Shown: positions 1 through 10,060, counted from the stretch's first letter. The stretch is DNA of 64,000 bases from Chthoniobacterales bacterium (GCA_018402585.1 JAGYIO010000006.1:62001-126000); one strand, 5' to 3'. The notes: generated from the letters alone by a model not told the origin. A program made the numbers and translations.

Positions 1-110
1 CCGCTTGAGTCTGCTCGACTGGTCGCTCGACAACTTCCATCAAGCTAGCACTTTAGCGTCTCCCCGGCTTCTGACCAGCCGCCTCTTGCCCTGCGGAGAC
101 CACCCCGGCA
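1..110. other. Left-edge stretch with no supportable gene
   Basis: This is the window edge downstream of mnmE, which reads away to the left and stops at 111. I see no convincing coding frame, RNA gene or terminator here. Confidence 0.4.
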
Positions 111-1439
111 TCACTTTCCGATACAGAAGCTTCCGAAGATTTTCGCCAATACCTCCTCCGTATCGACCGCCCCGGTAATTTCCCCGATGGCGGCCAGCGC
201 GGCACGTAATTCCAGCGAGCTGAGTTCCGGAGGATCCTCCCGCTGCAAGGATTGGCGCGCTGCCCCGAGATAATCCTCTGCCGCGGCCAGGCAATGCCGG
301 TGCCGTTCGTTCACCGCGATGACCTCACCACAGCGGTCCAGCGCGGAGAGATCGGTCCGCGCGATGACTGCGGCGACCAAGTCCTCCAAGCCACGTCCAT
401 CGAGGCAAGACATGGCCACCTCGCCCCCGGTCGCAACCAGACCGGGCCGCAGGTCGATCTTGTTGAGCACCCGGATTTCCCGCGCGTCGTGCCGCGCGGG
501 TTCCGCCTCGGCCGTCACATCGACGACACGCAACGAGACATCCGCCCTCTCCAGTTGCGCCCGCGTCCGGCGCATGCCTTCAAGTTCAAGCGGATCCGCG
601 GACTCCCGCAATCCGGCCGTATCAACCAAGCGGAAGGGAATGCCGCGCAGCGTGAGGTTTTCCTCGATCGTGTCACGCGTGGTGCCGGGAATTTCGCTCA
701 CCATGGCGCGGTCGTAGCCGACGAGAAGATTAAGCAAACTCGACTTGCCGGCATTGGGCTCGCCGTGAATGACCAAACGCACACCTTCGCGCAGCATGCG
801 GCCCTCGTCGGCCGTGGAGAGCAAACGCCGCACCGACGCGTGGAGATGATCGACGCGGGCCAGCAGGGCGCGGCCACTCTCCGCGTCGATACCTTCCTCC
901 GGGAAATCGATGTAGGCCTCAAGGTGTGCCACGGCGGTGAGCGCGTCTCCGCGCAATTCTTCGACCGCACGGCCGAGGCGGCCTTCCAACTGCCCGGCCG
1001 CCGCCCGGGCCGATGCCTCCCCGCGGGCGGCAATCAAGTCCATGACCGCTTCGGCCTGGGTGAGATCCATCTTGCCGTTGAGGAAGGCCCGCCGCGTGAA
1101 CTCGCCCGGCGGGGCCGGACTCGCTCCCGCGGCCAGTACGGCGCGCAAGACGGAAGCAGCGACCACAATCCCGCCGTGCCCGCTGATCTCGACCAAATCC
1201 TCACCCGTGTAACTGCGCGGCGTGCGGAAGACGGTGAGCAAAACCTCATCAAGGACCACACCGTCCTGCTCGATGTGCCCCCGCTGCACGTGACCGGGCT
1301 GCTCATCCCCCAGAGGACGTCGCCCGCGAAAAACCCGGCCGGCAACTTCCAACGCTCCCGGTCCACTGATCCGCACCACGGCCAACGCGCCGGCTCCGGC
1401 CGGGGTGGCGAGGGCGGCAATAGTGTCCGAACCGGACAT
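111..1439 (-). CDS. mnmE: tRNA uridine-5-carboxymethylaminomethyl modification GTPase MnmE (TrmE)
   Basis: MnmE works with MnmG to modify the wobble uridine of certain tRNAs in the cytoplasm. The 442-residue length fits the family. The N-terminal TrmE domain begins DTIAALATPAGAGALAVVRI. The inserted G domain shows the P-loop GEPNAGKSS, the DTAGLRES switch segment and the NKID specificity motif. The protein ends in FCIGK, carrying the conserved C-terminal cysteine motif. I use the ATG at 1439; a GTG at 1442 overlaps the hisC stop as GTGA and is equally possible. It lies directly downstream of hisC on the same strand, so the two are probably cotranscribed. Confidence 0.96.
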   Translation of the reverse strand: MSGSDTIAALATPAGAGALAVVRISGPGALEVAGRVFRGRRPLGDEQPGHVQRGHIEQDGVVLDEVLLTVFRTPRSYTGEDLVEISGHGGIVVAASVLRAVLAAGASPAPPGEFTRRAFLNGKMDLTQAEAVMDLIAARGEASARAAAGQLEGRLGRAVEELRGDALTAVAHLEAYIDFPEEGIDAESGRALLARVDHLHASVRRLLSTADEGRMLREGVRLVIHGEPNAGKSSLLNLLVGYDRAMVSEIPGTTRDTIEENLTLRGIPFRLVDTAGLRESADPLELEGMRRTRAQLERADVSLRVVDVTAEAEPARHDAREIRVLNKIDLRPGLVATGGEVAMSCLDGRGLEDLVAAVIARTDLSALDRCGEVIAVNERHRHCLAAAEDYLGAARQSLQREDPPELSSLELRAALAAIGEITGAVDTEEVLAKIFGSFCIGK

Positions 1440-2563
1440 CACTGCACCGCGACAAGGGCGCCGCGGTCCACCATTCCTTCCGCATCAAGTGCGCGCAGGG
1501 CCGCGATGAAGGCCTTGTTTTGCGGCATGGTGCCGACCGAGACGCGGATCCATGCGGGCAGTCCATAGCCGCCCATCGAGCGAACAATCAGCCCGCGACG
1601 GAGCAGGGCCGCAAAAACTTTTTGTCCGTCGCCGACGCGGACCAGGACAAAATTGGCGTGGCTCGGCACGAATTCGAGCTTCATCTCGAGGAACTCCGCT
1701 TGGAAAAAATTCCGTCCCTCGCGGGTGACCCGTCGCGTCGCGTCCATATGCACCTGATCAGACAAACCCGCCAAGGCGCCCGCCTGCGCGATACCATTGG
1801 CGTTGAAGGGCTGCCGCGCTTTCTGCAACACCTCGATGATTTCGGCCGCGGCCAGACCGTAGCCAATGCGCAAATTGGCCAGACCTTGGATTTTGGAAAA
1901 GGTCCGCAAGACCACCACGTTTCGGCCGGCGCGCACGTATTTGAGCACATCGGGCGGTTCGTCGAGGAATTCAAAGTAGGCCTCGTCGAAAACCACCATG
2001 ACCTGCTCCGGCACCTGCTCCATAAAGCGGTCGATGTCCTCCTGAAAGACCATCGTGCCGGTCGGGTTGTTCGGATTGGCAATGAAGACTTCTTTGGTCC
2101 GCGGGGTGATCGCCGCGAGCATACCATCAAGATCAGCGATGAAATCGGGATCCGGCACGTCGATGACCTTCGCGCCAAACAATTGGGCCATCAACCGGTA
2201 AACGGCAAAGGAATGCTTCGCCACCACCACTTCGTCGCCAGGCTGAAGGTAGGCATGACCAAGGAATTCGATGATTTCGTTCGAGCCATTGCCGAGGATG
2301 ACATTAGCCATGCTGAGCCCCAATTGCTCAGCCACCGCCTCGCGCAGGTAGTAGCCTCCGCCATCCGGGTAAAAGTGGGCGCGCTCAATGGTCTCGATCA
2401 TCGCTTGGCGGGCGGCGGGAGACGGACCGAGTGGGTTCTCGTTCGAAGCCAATTTGATGATCTCATCCGGCGGGAGACCCAGCTCCCGCGCGAGGTCCTC
2501 GACCGGCTTCCCCGGTTCGTAGGCGACGAGCGCACGCAGTTGCGGGTTGGCGTACTTCCACAT
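1439..2563 (-). CDS. hisC: Histidinol-phosphate aminotransferase
   Basis: A PLP-dependent fold-type I aminotransferase that converts imidazole acetol-phosphate to histidinol-phosphate in histidine synthesis. The 374 residues match the family. Visible features are the substrate region ASNENPLGPSP near residue 40, NPNNPTGT near 165, FDEAYFEF near 195, and the PLP-lysine segment TFSKIQGLANLRIGYG near 225. The C-terminal IRVSVGT carries the carboxylate-binding Arg. Aromatic or tyrosine aminotransferases share this fold, so substrate rests on homology. The stop codon overlaps the start of mnmE. The 64-bp gap to the divergent phosphoesterase gene should hold promoters for both strands. Confidence 0.92.
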   Translation of the reverse strand: MWKYANPQLRALVAYEPGKPVEDLARELGLPPDEIIKLASNENPLGPSPAARQAMIETIERAHFYPDGGGYYLREAVAEQLGLSMANVILGNGSNEIIEFLGHAYLQPGDEVVVAKHSFAVYRLMAQLFGAKVIDVPDPDFIADLDGMLAAITPRTKEVFIANPNNPTGTMVFQEDIDRFMEQVPEQVMVVFDEAYFEFLDEPPDVLKYVRAGRNVVVLRTFSKIQGLANLRIGYGLAAAEIIEVLQKARQPFNANGIAQAGALAGLSDQVHMDATRRVTREGRNFFQAEFLEMKLEFVPSHANFVLVRVGDGQKVFAALLRRGLIVRSMGGYGLPAWIRVSVGTMPQNKAFIAALRALDAEGMVDRGALVAVQ

Positions 2564-2627
2564 CGCAATAGCTTAGCTGATTCACTCCGGGTTTGCGAGT
2601 CCTTCGCGTCGACTCCAAGATGGAAGC

Positions 2628-3068
2628 GTGCGCATCGCGGTCATTGCCGACACCCACAACCACCTTCCTTCCTCCGTACGGGCCGACCTTGCCTCGGCGG
2701 ACGAGATCTGGCATCTCGGCGACATTTGCCGGGAGGAAATCCTGCGCGAGGTGCGCGGACTCGGACCCCCGGTGCATGCCGTGAGGGGCAATGGCGATCC
2801 GCGGGGGGTTGGTCCGGAAAGTCTCACCCTGACCCGCGGAGGCCACACCTTTTTCCTCACCCACGAACCGGTCTCGCTCGTGCCTCCCGGCACGCAATTC
2901 GCCCTGCACGGTCACACCCACGTGCCCCGAGACGAAACGATCGGCCAGGTGCGGCACCTCAATCCCGGCACCATGAGCAAGCCGAACCACGGCGCACCGC
3001 CATCCTTTGCCTGGCTGGAAATCGGGGACGATGGACCGCCCCGCTGGAAAATCGTTGCCCTGCCCTGA
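2628..3068 (+). CDS. YfcE/MJ0936-type metallophosphoesterase
   Basis: A small (146 residues) calcineurin-like phosphoesterase. All motif blocks are visible: DTHNH at residues 8-12, GDICREE near 32, GNGD near 55, THEPV near 80 and HGHTH near 95. Together these residues bind two metal ions. Members of this family hydrolyse phosphodiesters; the physiological substrate cannot be read from sequence. The start is a GTG at 2628. It is divergent from hisC, and 46 bp separate it from the next plus-strand gene. Confidence 0.85.
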   Translation: MRIAVIADTHNHLPSSVRADLASADEIWHLGDICREEILREVRGLGPPVHAVRGNGDPRGVGPESLTLTRGGHTFFLTHEPVSLVPPGTQFALHGHTHVPRDETIGQVRHLNPGTMSKPNHGAPPSFAWLEIGDDGPPRWKIVALP

Positions 3069-3114
3069 CGCTGGGGATTGAGCCCGGACCAAATTGGCTC
3101 CATAGTTCTGCCCG

Positions 3115-3795
3115 ATGAAAGCCCTTCTCGTCCCGTGCCTCTTTTTTGCGGCCCTCGGCGCCACCCGGGCGCAGGATCCGGCCCCGGCGACCGCTCCCTC
3201 GCCCAGCCCTGCTGGGCAGGAGGCAAATACCGAGCCGACCATCGCGGACCCCGCCGCTTTGGCCCCCGTCCTCCGCGAAGAGGTGAATCTGGCCGACACC
3301 GTGAATTCCGAATCGATGGAAATCCCTCCGCCCCCCGACGCCACCGATCCGGAGACGGCAGGCGAAATCGTGGGAAAACTGCCCGGCGATGAGGAAGTGC
3401 CCCAGCGCCCAGCGGTCACGGGAACATTGGAGGTCACAGCGAAAGACAATGGCAAAGTGGTCTCCGCCGCGTTGGGCAACCTCATCCGCATCACGCTCGA
3501 GTCGAATCCCAGTACCGGTTACAATTGGGAATTGCGCGACTTCGAATACGGCGCGGCGGACTTTTACGCCAGTGACGTCGTGGCGCGCAAAAGCGGCAAC
3601 GTTTTCGTCGGCGCACCCGGCAACACCATTCTCACCCTGCAGGCGGTGCAAGCGGGGACGCAACAAATCACCGCCGTTTACCGCCGCCCTTGGGAGGCGC
3701 CGGACCAAGTCGCAGCCACCTTCAGCTTCCAACTTGAGGTCGCCGGCGACAAAGCAGCGCCCGCCGCGCCCGCGGAGGCCTCACCCGCACCGTGA
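3115..3795 (+). CDS. Secreted chagasin-like (I42) cysteine protease inhibitor domain protein
   Basis: Residues 1-20 form a signal peptide ([20 protein letters not shown]). A proline/alanine/glutamate-rich linker of about 85 residues follows, then a chagasin-fold domain. The three loops that enter the protease cleft in this family are recognisable: NPSTGYNW, a GNVFVGAPG segment, and RRPWE. The family inhibits papain-type cysteine proteases, so a role in controlling secreted or periplasmic proteolysis is plausible. The long acidic linker is unusual for the family. The stop overlaps the GTG of thiG (GTGA), so the two are probably translationally coupled although no functional link is obvious. 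Confidence 0.78.
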   Translation: MKALLVPCLFFAALGATRAQDPAPATAPSPSPAGQEANTEPTIADPAALAPVLREEVNLADTVNSESMEIPPPPDATDPETAGEIVGKLPGDEEVPQRPAVTGTLEVTAKDNGKVVSAALGNLIRITLESNPSTGYNWELRDFEYGAADFYASDVVARKSGNVFVGAPGNTILTLQAVQAGTQQITAVYRRPWEAPDQVAATFSFQLEVAGDKAAPAAPAEASPAP

Positions 3796-4577
3796 GCCAA
3801 CCACTGGTCATTGCCGGGCGCACCTTCGCCTCGCGCCTTTTGCTCGGCACGGGCAAGTTCAGCTCGAACGAACTGATGCGTGACGCGCTCGCCGCCAGCG
3901 GGACGGAGATTGTCACCGTCGCCTTGCGCCGCGCCGACTTGAGCGGCAAGAGCGACCCTTTCGCCAACATCCTCGATTTCATCGATCCGGAAAAATACCT
4001 CCTGCTCCCCAACACGAGCGGGGCCGTGAACGCGGAGGAAGCCGTCCGCCTGGCCCGCCTCGCCGCCTCGGCCGGACTGCCCAAGTGGATCAAACTCGAG
4101 ATCCACCCCGACCCGCAATACCTCCTGCCCGATCCGATCGAAACATTGCGCGCCACGGAAATCCTCGCCGCCGAAGGTTTCATCATTCTTCCTTACATCA
4201 ACGCCGACCCCGTGCTGGCCAAACGCCTGGAGGACGCCGGTGCCGCCACGGTCATGCCACTCGGTTCACCCATCGGGAGCAACCGCGGCCTCGAAACCCG
4301 CGCGCAAATTGCCATCATCATCGAGCAAGCCCGCGTCCCGGTCATCGTTGACGCCGGACTCGGCGCCCCCAGCCACGCGGCCGAAGCGCTCGAACTCGGC
4401 GCCGCTGCCGTCCTGATCAACACCGCCATCGCGGTGGCCGAAGACCCCGTCGCCATGGCCCGCGCTTTCAAAATGGCGGTCGAAGCCGGACGCATTGCCC
4501 GCGAAGCCGGCCTCCCCGCCCAAGAAGACACTGCCATTCCGACCAGCCCGCTCACCGCCTTCCTCCAAAATGCCTGA
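3792..4577 (+). CDS. thiG: Thiazole synthase
   Basis: ThiG condenses 1-deoxyxylulose 5-phosphate, dehydroglycine and ThiS thiocarboxylate to the thiazole phosphate of thiamine. The 261-residue length fits. RLLLGTGKF is at the N-terminus. The Schiff-base lysine segment [17 protein letters not shown] is near residue 100, [12 protein letters not shown] near 158, and [18 protein letters not shown] near 185. The start is a GTG overlapping the upstream stop. No thiS, thiF, thiH or thiO lies nearby, so this is an isolated thiG rather than part of a thi operon. Confidence 0.94.
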   Translation: MSQPLVIAGRTFASRLLLGTGKFSSNELMRDALAASGTEIVTVALRRADLSGKSDPFANILDFIDPEKYLLLPNTSGAVNAEEAVRLARLAASAGLPKWIKLEIHPDPQYLLPDPIETLRATEILAAEGFIILPYINADPVLAKRLEDAGAATVMPLGSPIGSNRGLETRAQIAIIIEQARVPVIVDAGLGAPSHAAEALELGAAAVLINTAIAVAEDPVAMARAFKMAVEAGRIAREAGLPAQEDTAIPTSPLTAFLQNA

Positions 4578-6972
4578 TTTTCCTGCAGCGTCGCCCCCTC
4601 CGTCGACGGCCGCTCGTCGCTTTCTCGCCGCGGTTTGCCCTAGCCGTAACCATGCAGAAGCCGTGGTATTTTCATGCTTTGGCCGAGGGAAACGTATTTT
4701 AAGGGCGCCCCACTTTCTGGTGAGCAGTTTCGCGCGTGACCAGGGGGCACGGGCGTCCCGCCCGTCACGACCCGACCACACGGGCGAGACGCCCGTGCCC
4801 CCTGGACAAACCGAGCCCTCCCGCGTCCGGAGCACGGCTTCAACTGCAGCGGCACAGCTTAGGGCCGTCTCGCCAAGCCTCGCCCCCGCCCGCCGGCTTT
4901 TTGCCCTTCTTTTTTCTGCCTTTTTCTTGCTTACTTCTCCTACCTCCGCCCAACTCTACCAAGGCCGTAAACTGGTCGAAGCCACCCTTCTGGCCGACAC
5001 CACCGCGATTGTCCCGGGCCAAACCTTCCGGCTCGGCCTTCTCCTCCGCATGGCCCCCGGTTGGCATACTTATTGGGAAAATCCCGGCGACTCTGGCCTG
5101 CCCACCAAATTCGAAGCGCAACTGCCGCCCGATTTTTCAGCCGGTCCCCTCACTTGGCCGCTCCCGCAGCGCATCATCGAGCCGGGCGACATCCAAGTCT
5201 ACGCCTACAAAGGCGAAGTCCTGCTCGTCCGCACCATCACCACCCCTGGCACGGTCGATGGCGTTGAAATCAACATCCCGGCCAAAGCCACCTGGCTGGT
5301 CTGCGAGGCGATCTGCATCCCGGGTAAAGCCGACCTGCAAATCACGCTCCCCATAGCCGCCACAGCCGAACCGGCCAACTCTGCTCTCTTTGCCAAATTC
5401 CAGGCCGAGCTGCCGTCGCTTGACCCGCCGCCCTTCGCCATCTCCTGGACCGCCACACCGACCGGCTGGAACCTCGGCCTGGGCGATGCCGGCAAGGCCG
5501 CGCGTGCTGATTTTTATCCCTTTGCCGATGACAAATCCCCAGTCGGCCACACCGCACCGCGCGATCTGGTCGCCGGCGCCGCCGACCTCGCGATTCCGGT
5601 CGCCGGTTCCCCTCCGGTCCGCGGCATCGTAGTGCTCGAAAATGGCGACCGCCGCGCTTGGACCGTGGCGAGCAAAACGGACACCCCTATCGGCCAGGGC
5701 GCGTCCCCGGCCGCCCAGACCGGCCTCTGGACCTACCTTCTCTTCGGCGCGATCGGCGGCTTCATCCTCAACCTCATGCCCTGCGTGCTCCCGGTCATCT
5801 CGCTGAAAATTTTCGGCTTCATCCGTCAGGCCGGTGATTCGCGCGCCAACATCCTGAAACACGGCCTGGCCTTCACGGCCGGCATCTTTCTTTGGTTCCT
5901 CGGACTCGCCGCCGTGATCATCGCGCTGAAATCGGCCGGCAGCGAAGTCACTTGGGCCTTCCAATTCCAAAACCCGTGGTTCAACTACGTGATCGGCGCA
6001 GTCGTCTTTGTTTTTGCCCTGAACCTCTTCGGCGTCTTCGAAATCGTCCTGCCCGGCCGGGCCACCCAAGGCATCGCCGAAGCCGGCGGCCATGGGGGGT
6101 TGGCCGGTTCCTTTGCCCAGGGAATCCTCGCCACCCTGCTGGCCACCCCCTGCACCGCACCCTTCCTCGGCACCGCGCTCGGCTTTGCCTTCAGCCAGAC
6201 CTCCGCGGTCATTGCCGCCATGTTCGCCGCCATCGCGGCCGGGATGGCCTTCCCTTACCTCCTGCTCTCCGCGCAGCCGGGCTGGATGAAATACCTGCCC
6301 AAGCCCGGAGCCTGGATGGAACGCCTCAAGCAGTTCATGGGCTTTCCCCTCCTCGCCACCTTGCTCTGGTTGCTTTACGTCATCGGACAGCAACGCGGCA
6401 CCGAAGCCGTGATCTGGGCCGCTGCCAGCTACCTTTGCCTCGCCCTCGCCGCGTGGCTCTACGGCGCCTTCCTCGGGCCCGTTTCCTCGGGCCGGGCCAA
6501 GATCCTCGCCACGCTGGGAATCCTGCTCTCCCTCCTTCTCGGCCTTGCTTATTTCACCGGCAACCTCTTCGCCCGTTCCGCCGCCACGCTGCCGGAGAAA
6601 TCTGCCGCCCCAACAACCGACGGCATCCCCTGGGTCCCATTCACCGAGGCCGAGTTGCAGCGTCTTCTCGCCGCAGGACAGCCCGTCTTTCTCGACTTCA
6701 CCGCCGACTGGTGCATCACTTGCAAGTTCAACCTGCGCACCGCCATCGAGACCAAAGCGGTGCGCGAAGCGTTCGCAAAGCTCGGCATTGTCCCCATGCT
6801 GGCCGACTGGACGAACAGCAATCCGGAGATCACCCGCAAGCTGGCCCAGTTTGACAGGGTCGGCGTTCCATTCTACCTCTTCTATGCGCCCGGACGGGCA
6901 GACCACCCGGTTATCCTGCCGGAACTGCTCACCGAGCAAATCCTTCTCCGCGCCATCGGCGCCGAACCCTGA
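4570..6972 (+). CDS. dsbD: Thiol:disulfide interchange protein DsbD family (start uncertain)
   Basis: A three-part DsbD-type reductant conduit across the inner membrane. After a hydrophobic export signal encoded from about 4895, there is a periplasmic DsbD N-terminal-like domain with a cysteine pair ([12 protein letters not shown]). A membrane domain of about eight segments follows, with the redox cysteines in [15 protein letters not shown] and [10 protein letters not shown]. The C-terminal thioredoxin domain carries DWCITCKFN. The family moves electrons from cytoplasmic thioredoxin to periplasmic thiol proteins. The start is a problem: the frame opens at an ATG at 4570 that overlaps the thiG stop, and about 105 residues translated from repeat R1 precede the signal. 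The native start may have been displaced by the repeat or hidden by an indel. A redoxin gene follows after 8 bp. Confidence 0.85.
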   Translation: MPDFPAASPPPSTAARRFLAAVCPSRNHAEAVVFSCFGRGKRILRAPHFLVSSFARDQGARASRPSRPDHTGETPVPPGQTEPSRVRSTASTAAAQLRAVSPSLAPARRLFALLFSAFFLLTSPTSAQLYQGRKLVEATLLADTTAIVPGQTFRLGLLLRMAPGWHTYWENPGDSGLPTKFEAQLPPDFSAGPLTWPLPQRIIEPGDIQVYAYKGEVLLVRTITTPGTVDGVEINIPAKATWLVCEAICIPGKADLQITLPIAATAEPANSALFAKFQAELPSLDPPPFAISWTATPTGWNLGLGDAGKAARADFYPFADDKSPVGHTAPRDLVAGAADLAIPVAGSPPVRGIVVLENGDRRAWTVASKTDTPIGQGASPAAQTGLWTYLLFGAIGGFILNLMPCVLPVISLKIFGFIRQAGDSRANILKHGLAFTAGIFLWFLGLAAVIIALKSAGSEVTWAFQFQNPWFNYVIGAVVFVFALNLFGVFEIVLPGRATQGIAEAGGHGGLAGSFAQGILATLLATPCTAPFLGTALGFAFSQTSAVIAAMFAAIAAGMAFPYLLLSAQPGWMKYLPKPGAWMERLKQFMGFPLLATLLWLLYVIGQQRGTEAVIWAAASYLCLALAAWLYGAFLGPVSSGRAKILATLGILLSLLLGLAYFTGNLFARSAATLPEKSAAPTTDGIPWVPFTEAELQRLLAAGQPVFLDFTADWCITCKFNLRTAIETKAVREAFAKLGIVPMLADWTNSNPEITRKLAQFDRVGVPFYLFYAPGRADHPVILPELLTEQILLRAIGAEP
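4640..4862 (+). repeat. Repeat family R1, degenerate copy at the 5' side of dsbD
   Basis: It starts with the R1 left end TAGCCGTAACCATGCA, carries the core inverted repeat GGGCACGGGCGTCCCGCCC (4745-4803), and ends with a decayed right end near 4862. It matches the copies at 42.2-42.6 kb and 60.7-61.2 kb, though the left half is more diverged. It fills the thiG-dsbD gap and overlaps the apparent 5' end of the dsbD frame. Confidence 0.8.
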
Positions 6973-6980
6973 ACCATCCT

Positions 6981-7583
6981 ATGAACATCATCACCAAAAC
7001 CACCCTCACCCTCGCCCTCGCTACCGCCACGGCCCTCGCCGCGCCGGAAGTCGGCCAACCTGCCCCCGCATTCACCCTGACCGATTCCAACGGCCAATCC
7101 CATAACCTCGCGGACTTCAAAGGCAAGTTCGTCGTCCTCGAGTGGCTCAACCACGGTTGCCCCTTCGTGAAGAAGCACTACGAGAGCAATAACATGCAGA
7201 ATTTACAGAAGGAATACACCGGCCAAGACGTGGTCTGGCTTTCCATCGTCTCCTCCGCTGCCGGCAAACAAGGCCACATGAGCCCGGCCGAGACCAACGA
7301 AACTAAGAAAGAAACAGGCTCCGCGGCCACCGCCGTCCTCCTCGACGAGGATGGCAAAGTCGGCCGACTTTATGGCGCCAAAGTCACCCCCGAACTCTAC
7401 CTCATCAATCCTGAGGGCAATCTCATTTATGCCGGGGCCATCGACGACAAGAAGTCGGTGGACGCCGCCGACGTAGAAGGCGCCACGAATTACGTGAAAC
7501 AAGCTCTGGACGAGGCCCTCGCCGGCCAACCTGTCTCAAACTCGAAGACCGAAGCTTATGGCTGCTCGGTCAAATACAACTGA
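6981..7583 (+). CDS. Exported thioredoxin-like/AhpC-TSA redoxin with GCPFVKKHY active site
   Basis: A 200-residue protein with a signal peptide ending at ALAAP. The redoxin core includes APAFTLTDSNG, the nucleophile segment NHGCPFVKKHY, and KVTPELYLINPEGNLIYAGAIDD with the cis-Pro. The active site has one cysteine instead of CxxC; a second cysteine lies near the C-terminus (YGCSVKY) and could resolve it. This is the peroxiredoxin-like thioredoxin family often seen in planctomycetes and verrucomicrobia. It sits 8 bp after dsbD, so it is a likely periplasmic partner of that membrane reductant system (inference). Confidence 0.82.
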   Translation: MNIITKTTLTLALATATALAAPEVGQPAPAFTLTDSNGQSHNLADFKGKFVVLEWLNHGCPFVKKHYESNNMQNLQKEYTGQDVVWLSIVSSAAGKQGHMSPAETNETKKETGSAATAVLLDEDGKVGRLYGAKVTPELYLINPEGNLIYAGAIDDKKSVDAADVEGATNYVKQALDEALAGQPVSNSKTEAYGCSVKYN

Positions 7584-7622
7584 CCTGCGTCGTCTCAGCC
7601 GCGCCAAGGTGCGGCAGGCCAA

Positions 7623-8759
7623 TCAAGGCGCGGGCACCGCGGCCGGGGTCAACTGGAGCAGAGGCCGATCCGGACGCGCCGCGTCGTAAATCGCCACCGG
7701 CTTGGCCGGTACGCGGCTGCCCGCTGCGTAGACAATCCGACCGGTCACCCCCGCCAAAGCAGGACCATCTTGCAGACGCGCCGTTAACTTGCCCTCCACG
7801 CTCCGCAGAGCGGCGATAAGCAGGCGGGTCGCATCGTAGCCCAAGCCGGAAAACGCCCCGGGCACCCCGCCACGAAAGGCAACGCGGAAAGCGGAGAGCG
7901 CAGCCGGTCCGGCGGCCCCCGGTCCCGCCGCAGGAAACGCATGGGTGGTGAAGAAGACGTCGCGCGCCAGCGCTTTGCCGCGCCAGGCCGATGGATTGTC
8001 GTAGCCATCGCCGCCGACCACCGGGCCGCGGAATCCCGCGGCGCGGAGCTTGGCCATCACGGTCATTGCATCAGACGCCGTTTCCACCGCAAGAAAGACC
8101 GCATCGTTGTCGGCCAGGCCCTGCGGCAGTTGCAACGCCTTATCGGGGTGAATAGCCACCCGGTCGGTGATCTGCCCCCCGCCCTGCTCAAATGCAGCGC
8201 GGAAATAGCGCTGGAGCAGTCTTGTGTAAATCCGACGCGGATCGTAAAGCAGCGCAGCCCGACGCGCGCCTTTGCTCTGCAACAACCATTCAGCTGCCGC
8301 GGCGGCTTGTACGTTGTCGCCGAAACAGGCGAGAAAGAAACCCGCACCGACCTGCTTGGGCAACAAGGGCGAAGTGGCCCCGGAGGTGATGAAAACTTTT
8401 TCCGCGCGGCGCGCCTCCCGCCCGGCGGCCAGAGCCATTCCGGAGTCGGACAGTCCGACAAAACCCGCCACGTCAGGATACTTTTTGAGGATGGTCCGCA
8501 CCGAAGCCGCAGCCGACTCCGCGCTGCTTCCCGTGGGCACATGGATCAATTCCATCTTCCGTCCACCGATCCCGCCGGACTGATTGCCCAGAGCCACGGC
8601 CGTACGCGCGCCGGCGAGAGACGGAAGATCCAGCGGGGCCAGCTCGCCCGAATCGCAATAAATAGCCCCGATGCGGACGGGATCCGCCGCGGCCAACGAA
8701 GTTGCGGCTGCGAGCGATGCGGCGGCAAATAAGGAAAACATGATCGTCATGGCGGACAA
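7623..8759 (-). CDS. ABC transporter periplasmic substrate-binding protein (branched-chain amino acid type)
   Basis: A 378-residue protein with an N-terminal signal (FAAASLAAATSLAAA) and a type I periplasmic-binding fold like LivJ/AmiC receptors. The mature start PVRIGAIYCDSGELAPLD and the segment GNQSGGIGGRKMELI follow the family pattern. So do the AAASVRTILKKYPDVAGFVG and FITSGATSPLLP segments. The ligand is unknown. No permease or ATPase gene is adjacent, so it is an orphan binding protein or sensor. It is convergent with the redoxin gene and divergent from the helicase gene. Confidence 0.75.
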   Translation of the reverse strand: MSAMTIMFSLFAAASLAAATSLAAADPVRIGAIYCDSGELAPLDLPSLAGARTAVALGNQSGGIGGRKMELIHVPTGSSAESAAASVRTILKKYPDVAGFVGLSDSGMALAAGREARRAEKVFITSGATSPLLPKQVGAGFFLACFGDNVQAAAAAEWLLQSKGARRAALLYDPRRIYTRLLQRYFRAAFEQGGGQITDRVAIHPDKALQLPQGLADNDAVFLAVETASDAMTVMAKLRAAGFRGPVVGGDGYDNPSAWRGKALARDVFFTTHAFPAAGPGAAGPAALSAFRVAFRGGVPGAFSGLGYDATRLLIAALRSVEGKLTARLQDGPALAGVTGRIVYAAGSRVPAKPVAIYDAARPDRPLLQLTPAAVPAP

Positions 8760-8848
8760 AGCTTAGCGCCCTCTTTTTGCCGGGCAAGCAGGGGCTCCCG
8801 ACCCCGCATTGACAAACGAGGCGCGCCGCCCGACGCTTGATCCTTCAC

Positions 8849-10060
8849 ATGCCGTTCACCAAGCTTGGCTTGTCCAAGCCACTTCTCGAAGGCGTCCAAG
8901 CTATGGGCTACGGGGAACCTACCCCGGTCCAACTCCGGGCGATCCCCCCGGCGCTCGAAGGCCGGGACGTTATAGCATCCGCCCAAACCGGGACGGGGAA
9001 AACCGCCGCCTTCGCCCTGCCCACCCTGCAAAGGCTCGGCCACCACGGCAAACTCCGCTGCCTTGTGCTCGAACCGACCCGCGAGCTCGCCATGCAAGTG
9101 GAAACCGCCATGCGCGACCTCGCCCGGTTCACCGACCTCAAAGTTAGCTCGGTTTTCGGCGGGGTGGGCTACGGCAAACAACGCAGCGCACTACGCGACG
9201 GTATCGACGTGCTTGTGGCAACACCCGGACGCCTCGAGGACCACTTGCAGCAGGGCACCCTGAAGCTCGACCAGATCGAAGTGCTCGTGCTTGACGAAGT
9301 CGACCGCATGCTCGATGTCGGCTTTCTCCAGCCGATGAGGCGCATCATTGCCAAATGCCCGAAGGACCGGCAGACGCTTTTTTTCTCTGCCACCTTGCCG
9401 CCGGAAATCGCCCAGCTTGCCGCCTGGGCCCTGCGTGATCCGGTGCGGATTGAAATCGGCTCCGCCCGCTCGGTCACCTCGACGGTCAAACACGGTGTCT
9501 ACGTCACCGATCAGGGGGGTAAATACGGCCTCCTCCTCGCCCTTCTCGAGGCAACGGAATACGACAGCGTGCTTATCTTTTCGCGAACCAAACACGGGGC
9601 CGACCGCATCGCCAAGCGCCTGCGCGCGAGCAACCACTCGGTCGCCGTCCTCCACGCCAACCGCTCCCAGAACCAACGCATCGAAGCACTCGAAGGTTTC
9701 AAGTCCGGACGCTACGGCGTGATGGTCGCGACCGATATTGCCGCCCGCGGTATCGACGTGGCCGGGGTCAGCCACGTCATCAATTATGACATTCCGCAGC
9801 ACCCGGAGGATTACGTTCACCGGATCGGCCGCACCGGCCGTGCCCAGCGGAGCGGCGACGCTTTCACCCTCGTCGCGCATGACGAACTGAAAAAACTCGC
9901 CGCCATCGAGAGGTTTATCGGCCAAAAAGTCGACCGCCTGCATCTGGAGGGGAAAAATGTGCCCAAACAAGGTGAGGACGCTGCCCCCCGCCGCCCCAAA
10001 GTGGAACCCCGACTCGACGGTCGTCCCACTTCCCGTCGCCGCCGCCCTTTCCGCCGTTAG
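8849..10060 (+). CDS. rhlE: DEAD-box-type ATP-dependent RNA helicase (RhlE-like, DEVD Walker B)
   Basis: An SF2 RNA helicase core with a short basic tail (SRRRRPFRR). Visible motifs: Q-motif region GYGEPTPVQLRAIPP, I AQTGTGKT, Ia PTRELA, II DEVDRMLDVGF, III SAT, V ATDIAARGIDVAGV, VI HRIGRTGRAQRSG. Motif II reads DEVD instead of DEAD, which keeps both acidic residues. I chose the ATG at 8849 because MPFTKLGLSKP is the canonical N-terminus; a TTG four codons upstream is possible. Expected roles are ribosome assembly or RNA turnover. It stands alone between oppositely oriented genes. Confidence 0.9.
   Translation: MPFTKLGLSKPLLEGVQAMGYGEPTPVQLRAIPPALEGRDVIASAQTGTGKTAAFALPTLQRLGHHGKLRCLVLEPTRELAMQVETAMRDLARFTDLKVSSVFGGVGYGKQRSALRDGIDVLVATPGRLEDHLQQGTLKLDQIEVLVLDEVDRMLDVGFLQPMRRIIAKCPKDRQTLFFSATLPPEIAQLAAWALRDPVRIEIGSARSVTSTVKHGVYVTDQGGKYGLLLALLEATEYDSVLIFSRTKHGADRIAKRLRASNHSVAVLHANRSQNQRIEALEGFKSGRYGVMVATDIAARGIDVAGVSHVINYDIPQHPEDYVHRIGRTGRAQRSGDAFTLVAHDELKKLAAIERFIGQKVDRLHLEGKNVPKQGEDAAPRRPKVEPRLDGRPTSRRRRPFRR

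Noticed and set aside
252-1568. 438-codon open frame antisense to mnmE and the hisC end
   Set aside because: Shadow frame; the opposite strand encodes complete MnmE motifs.
5137-6939. 600-codon open frame antisense to dsbD
   Set aside because: A shadow of a GC-rich gene: composition is Gly/Glu/Arg-heavy, no domain is visible, and the sense strand has an unmistakable DsbD.
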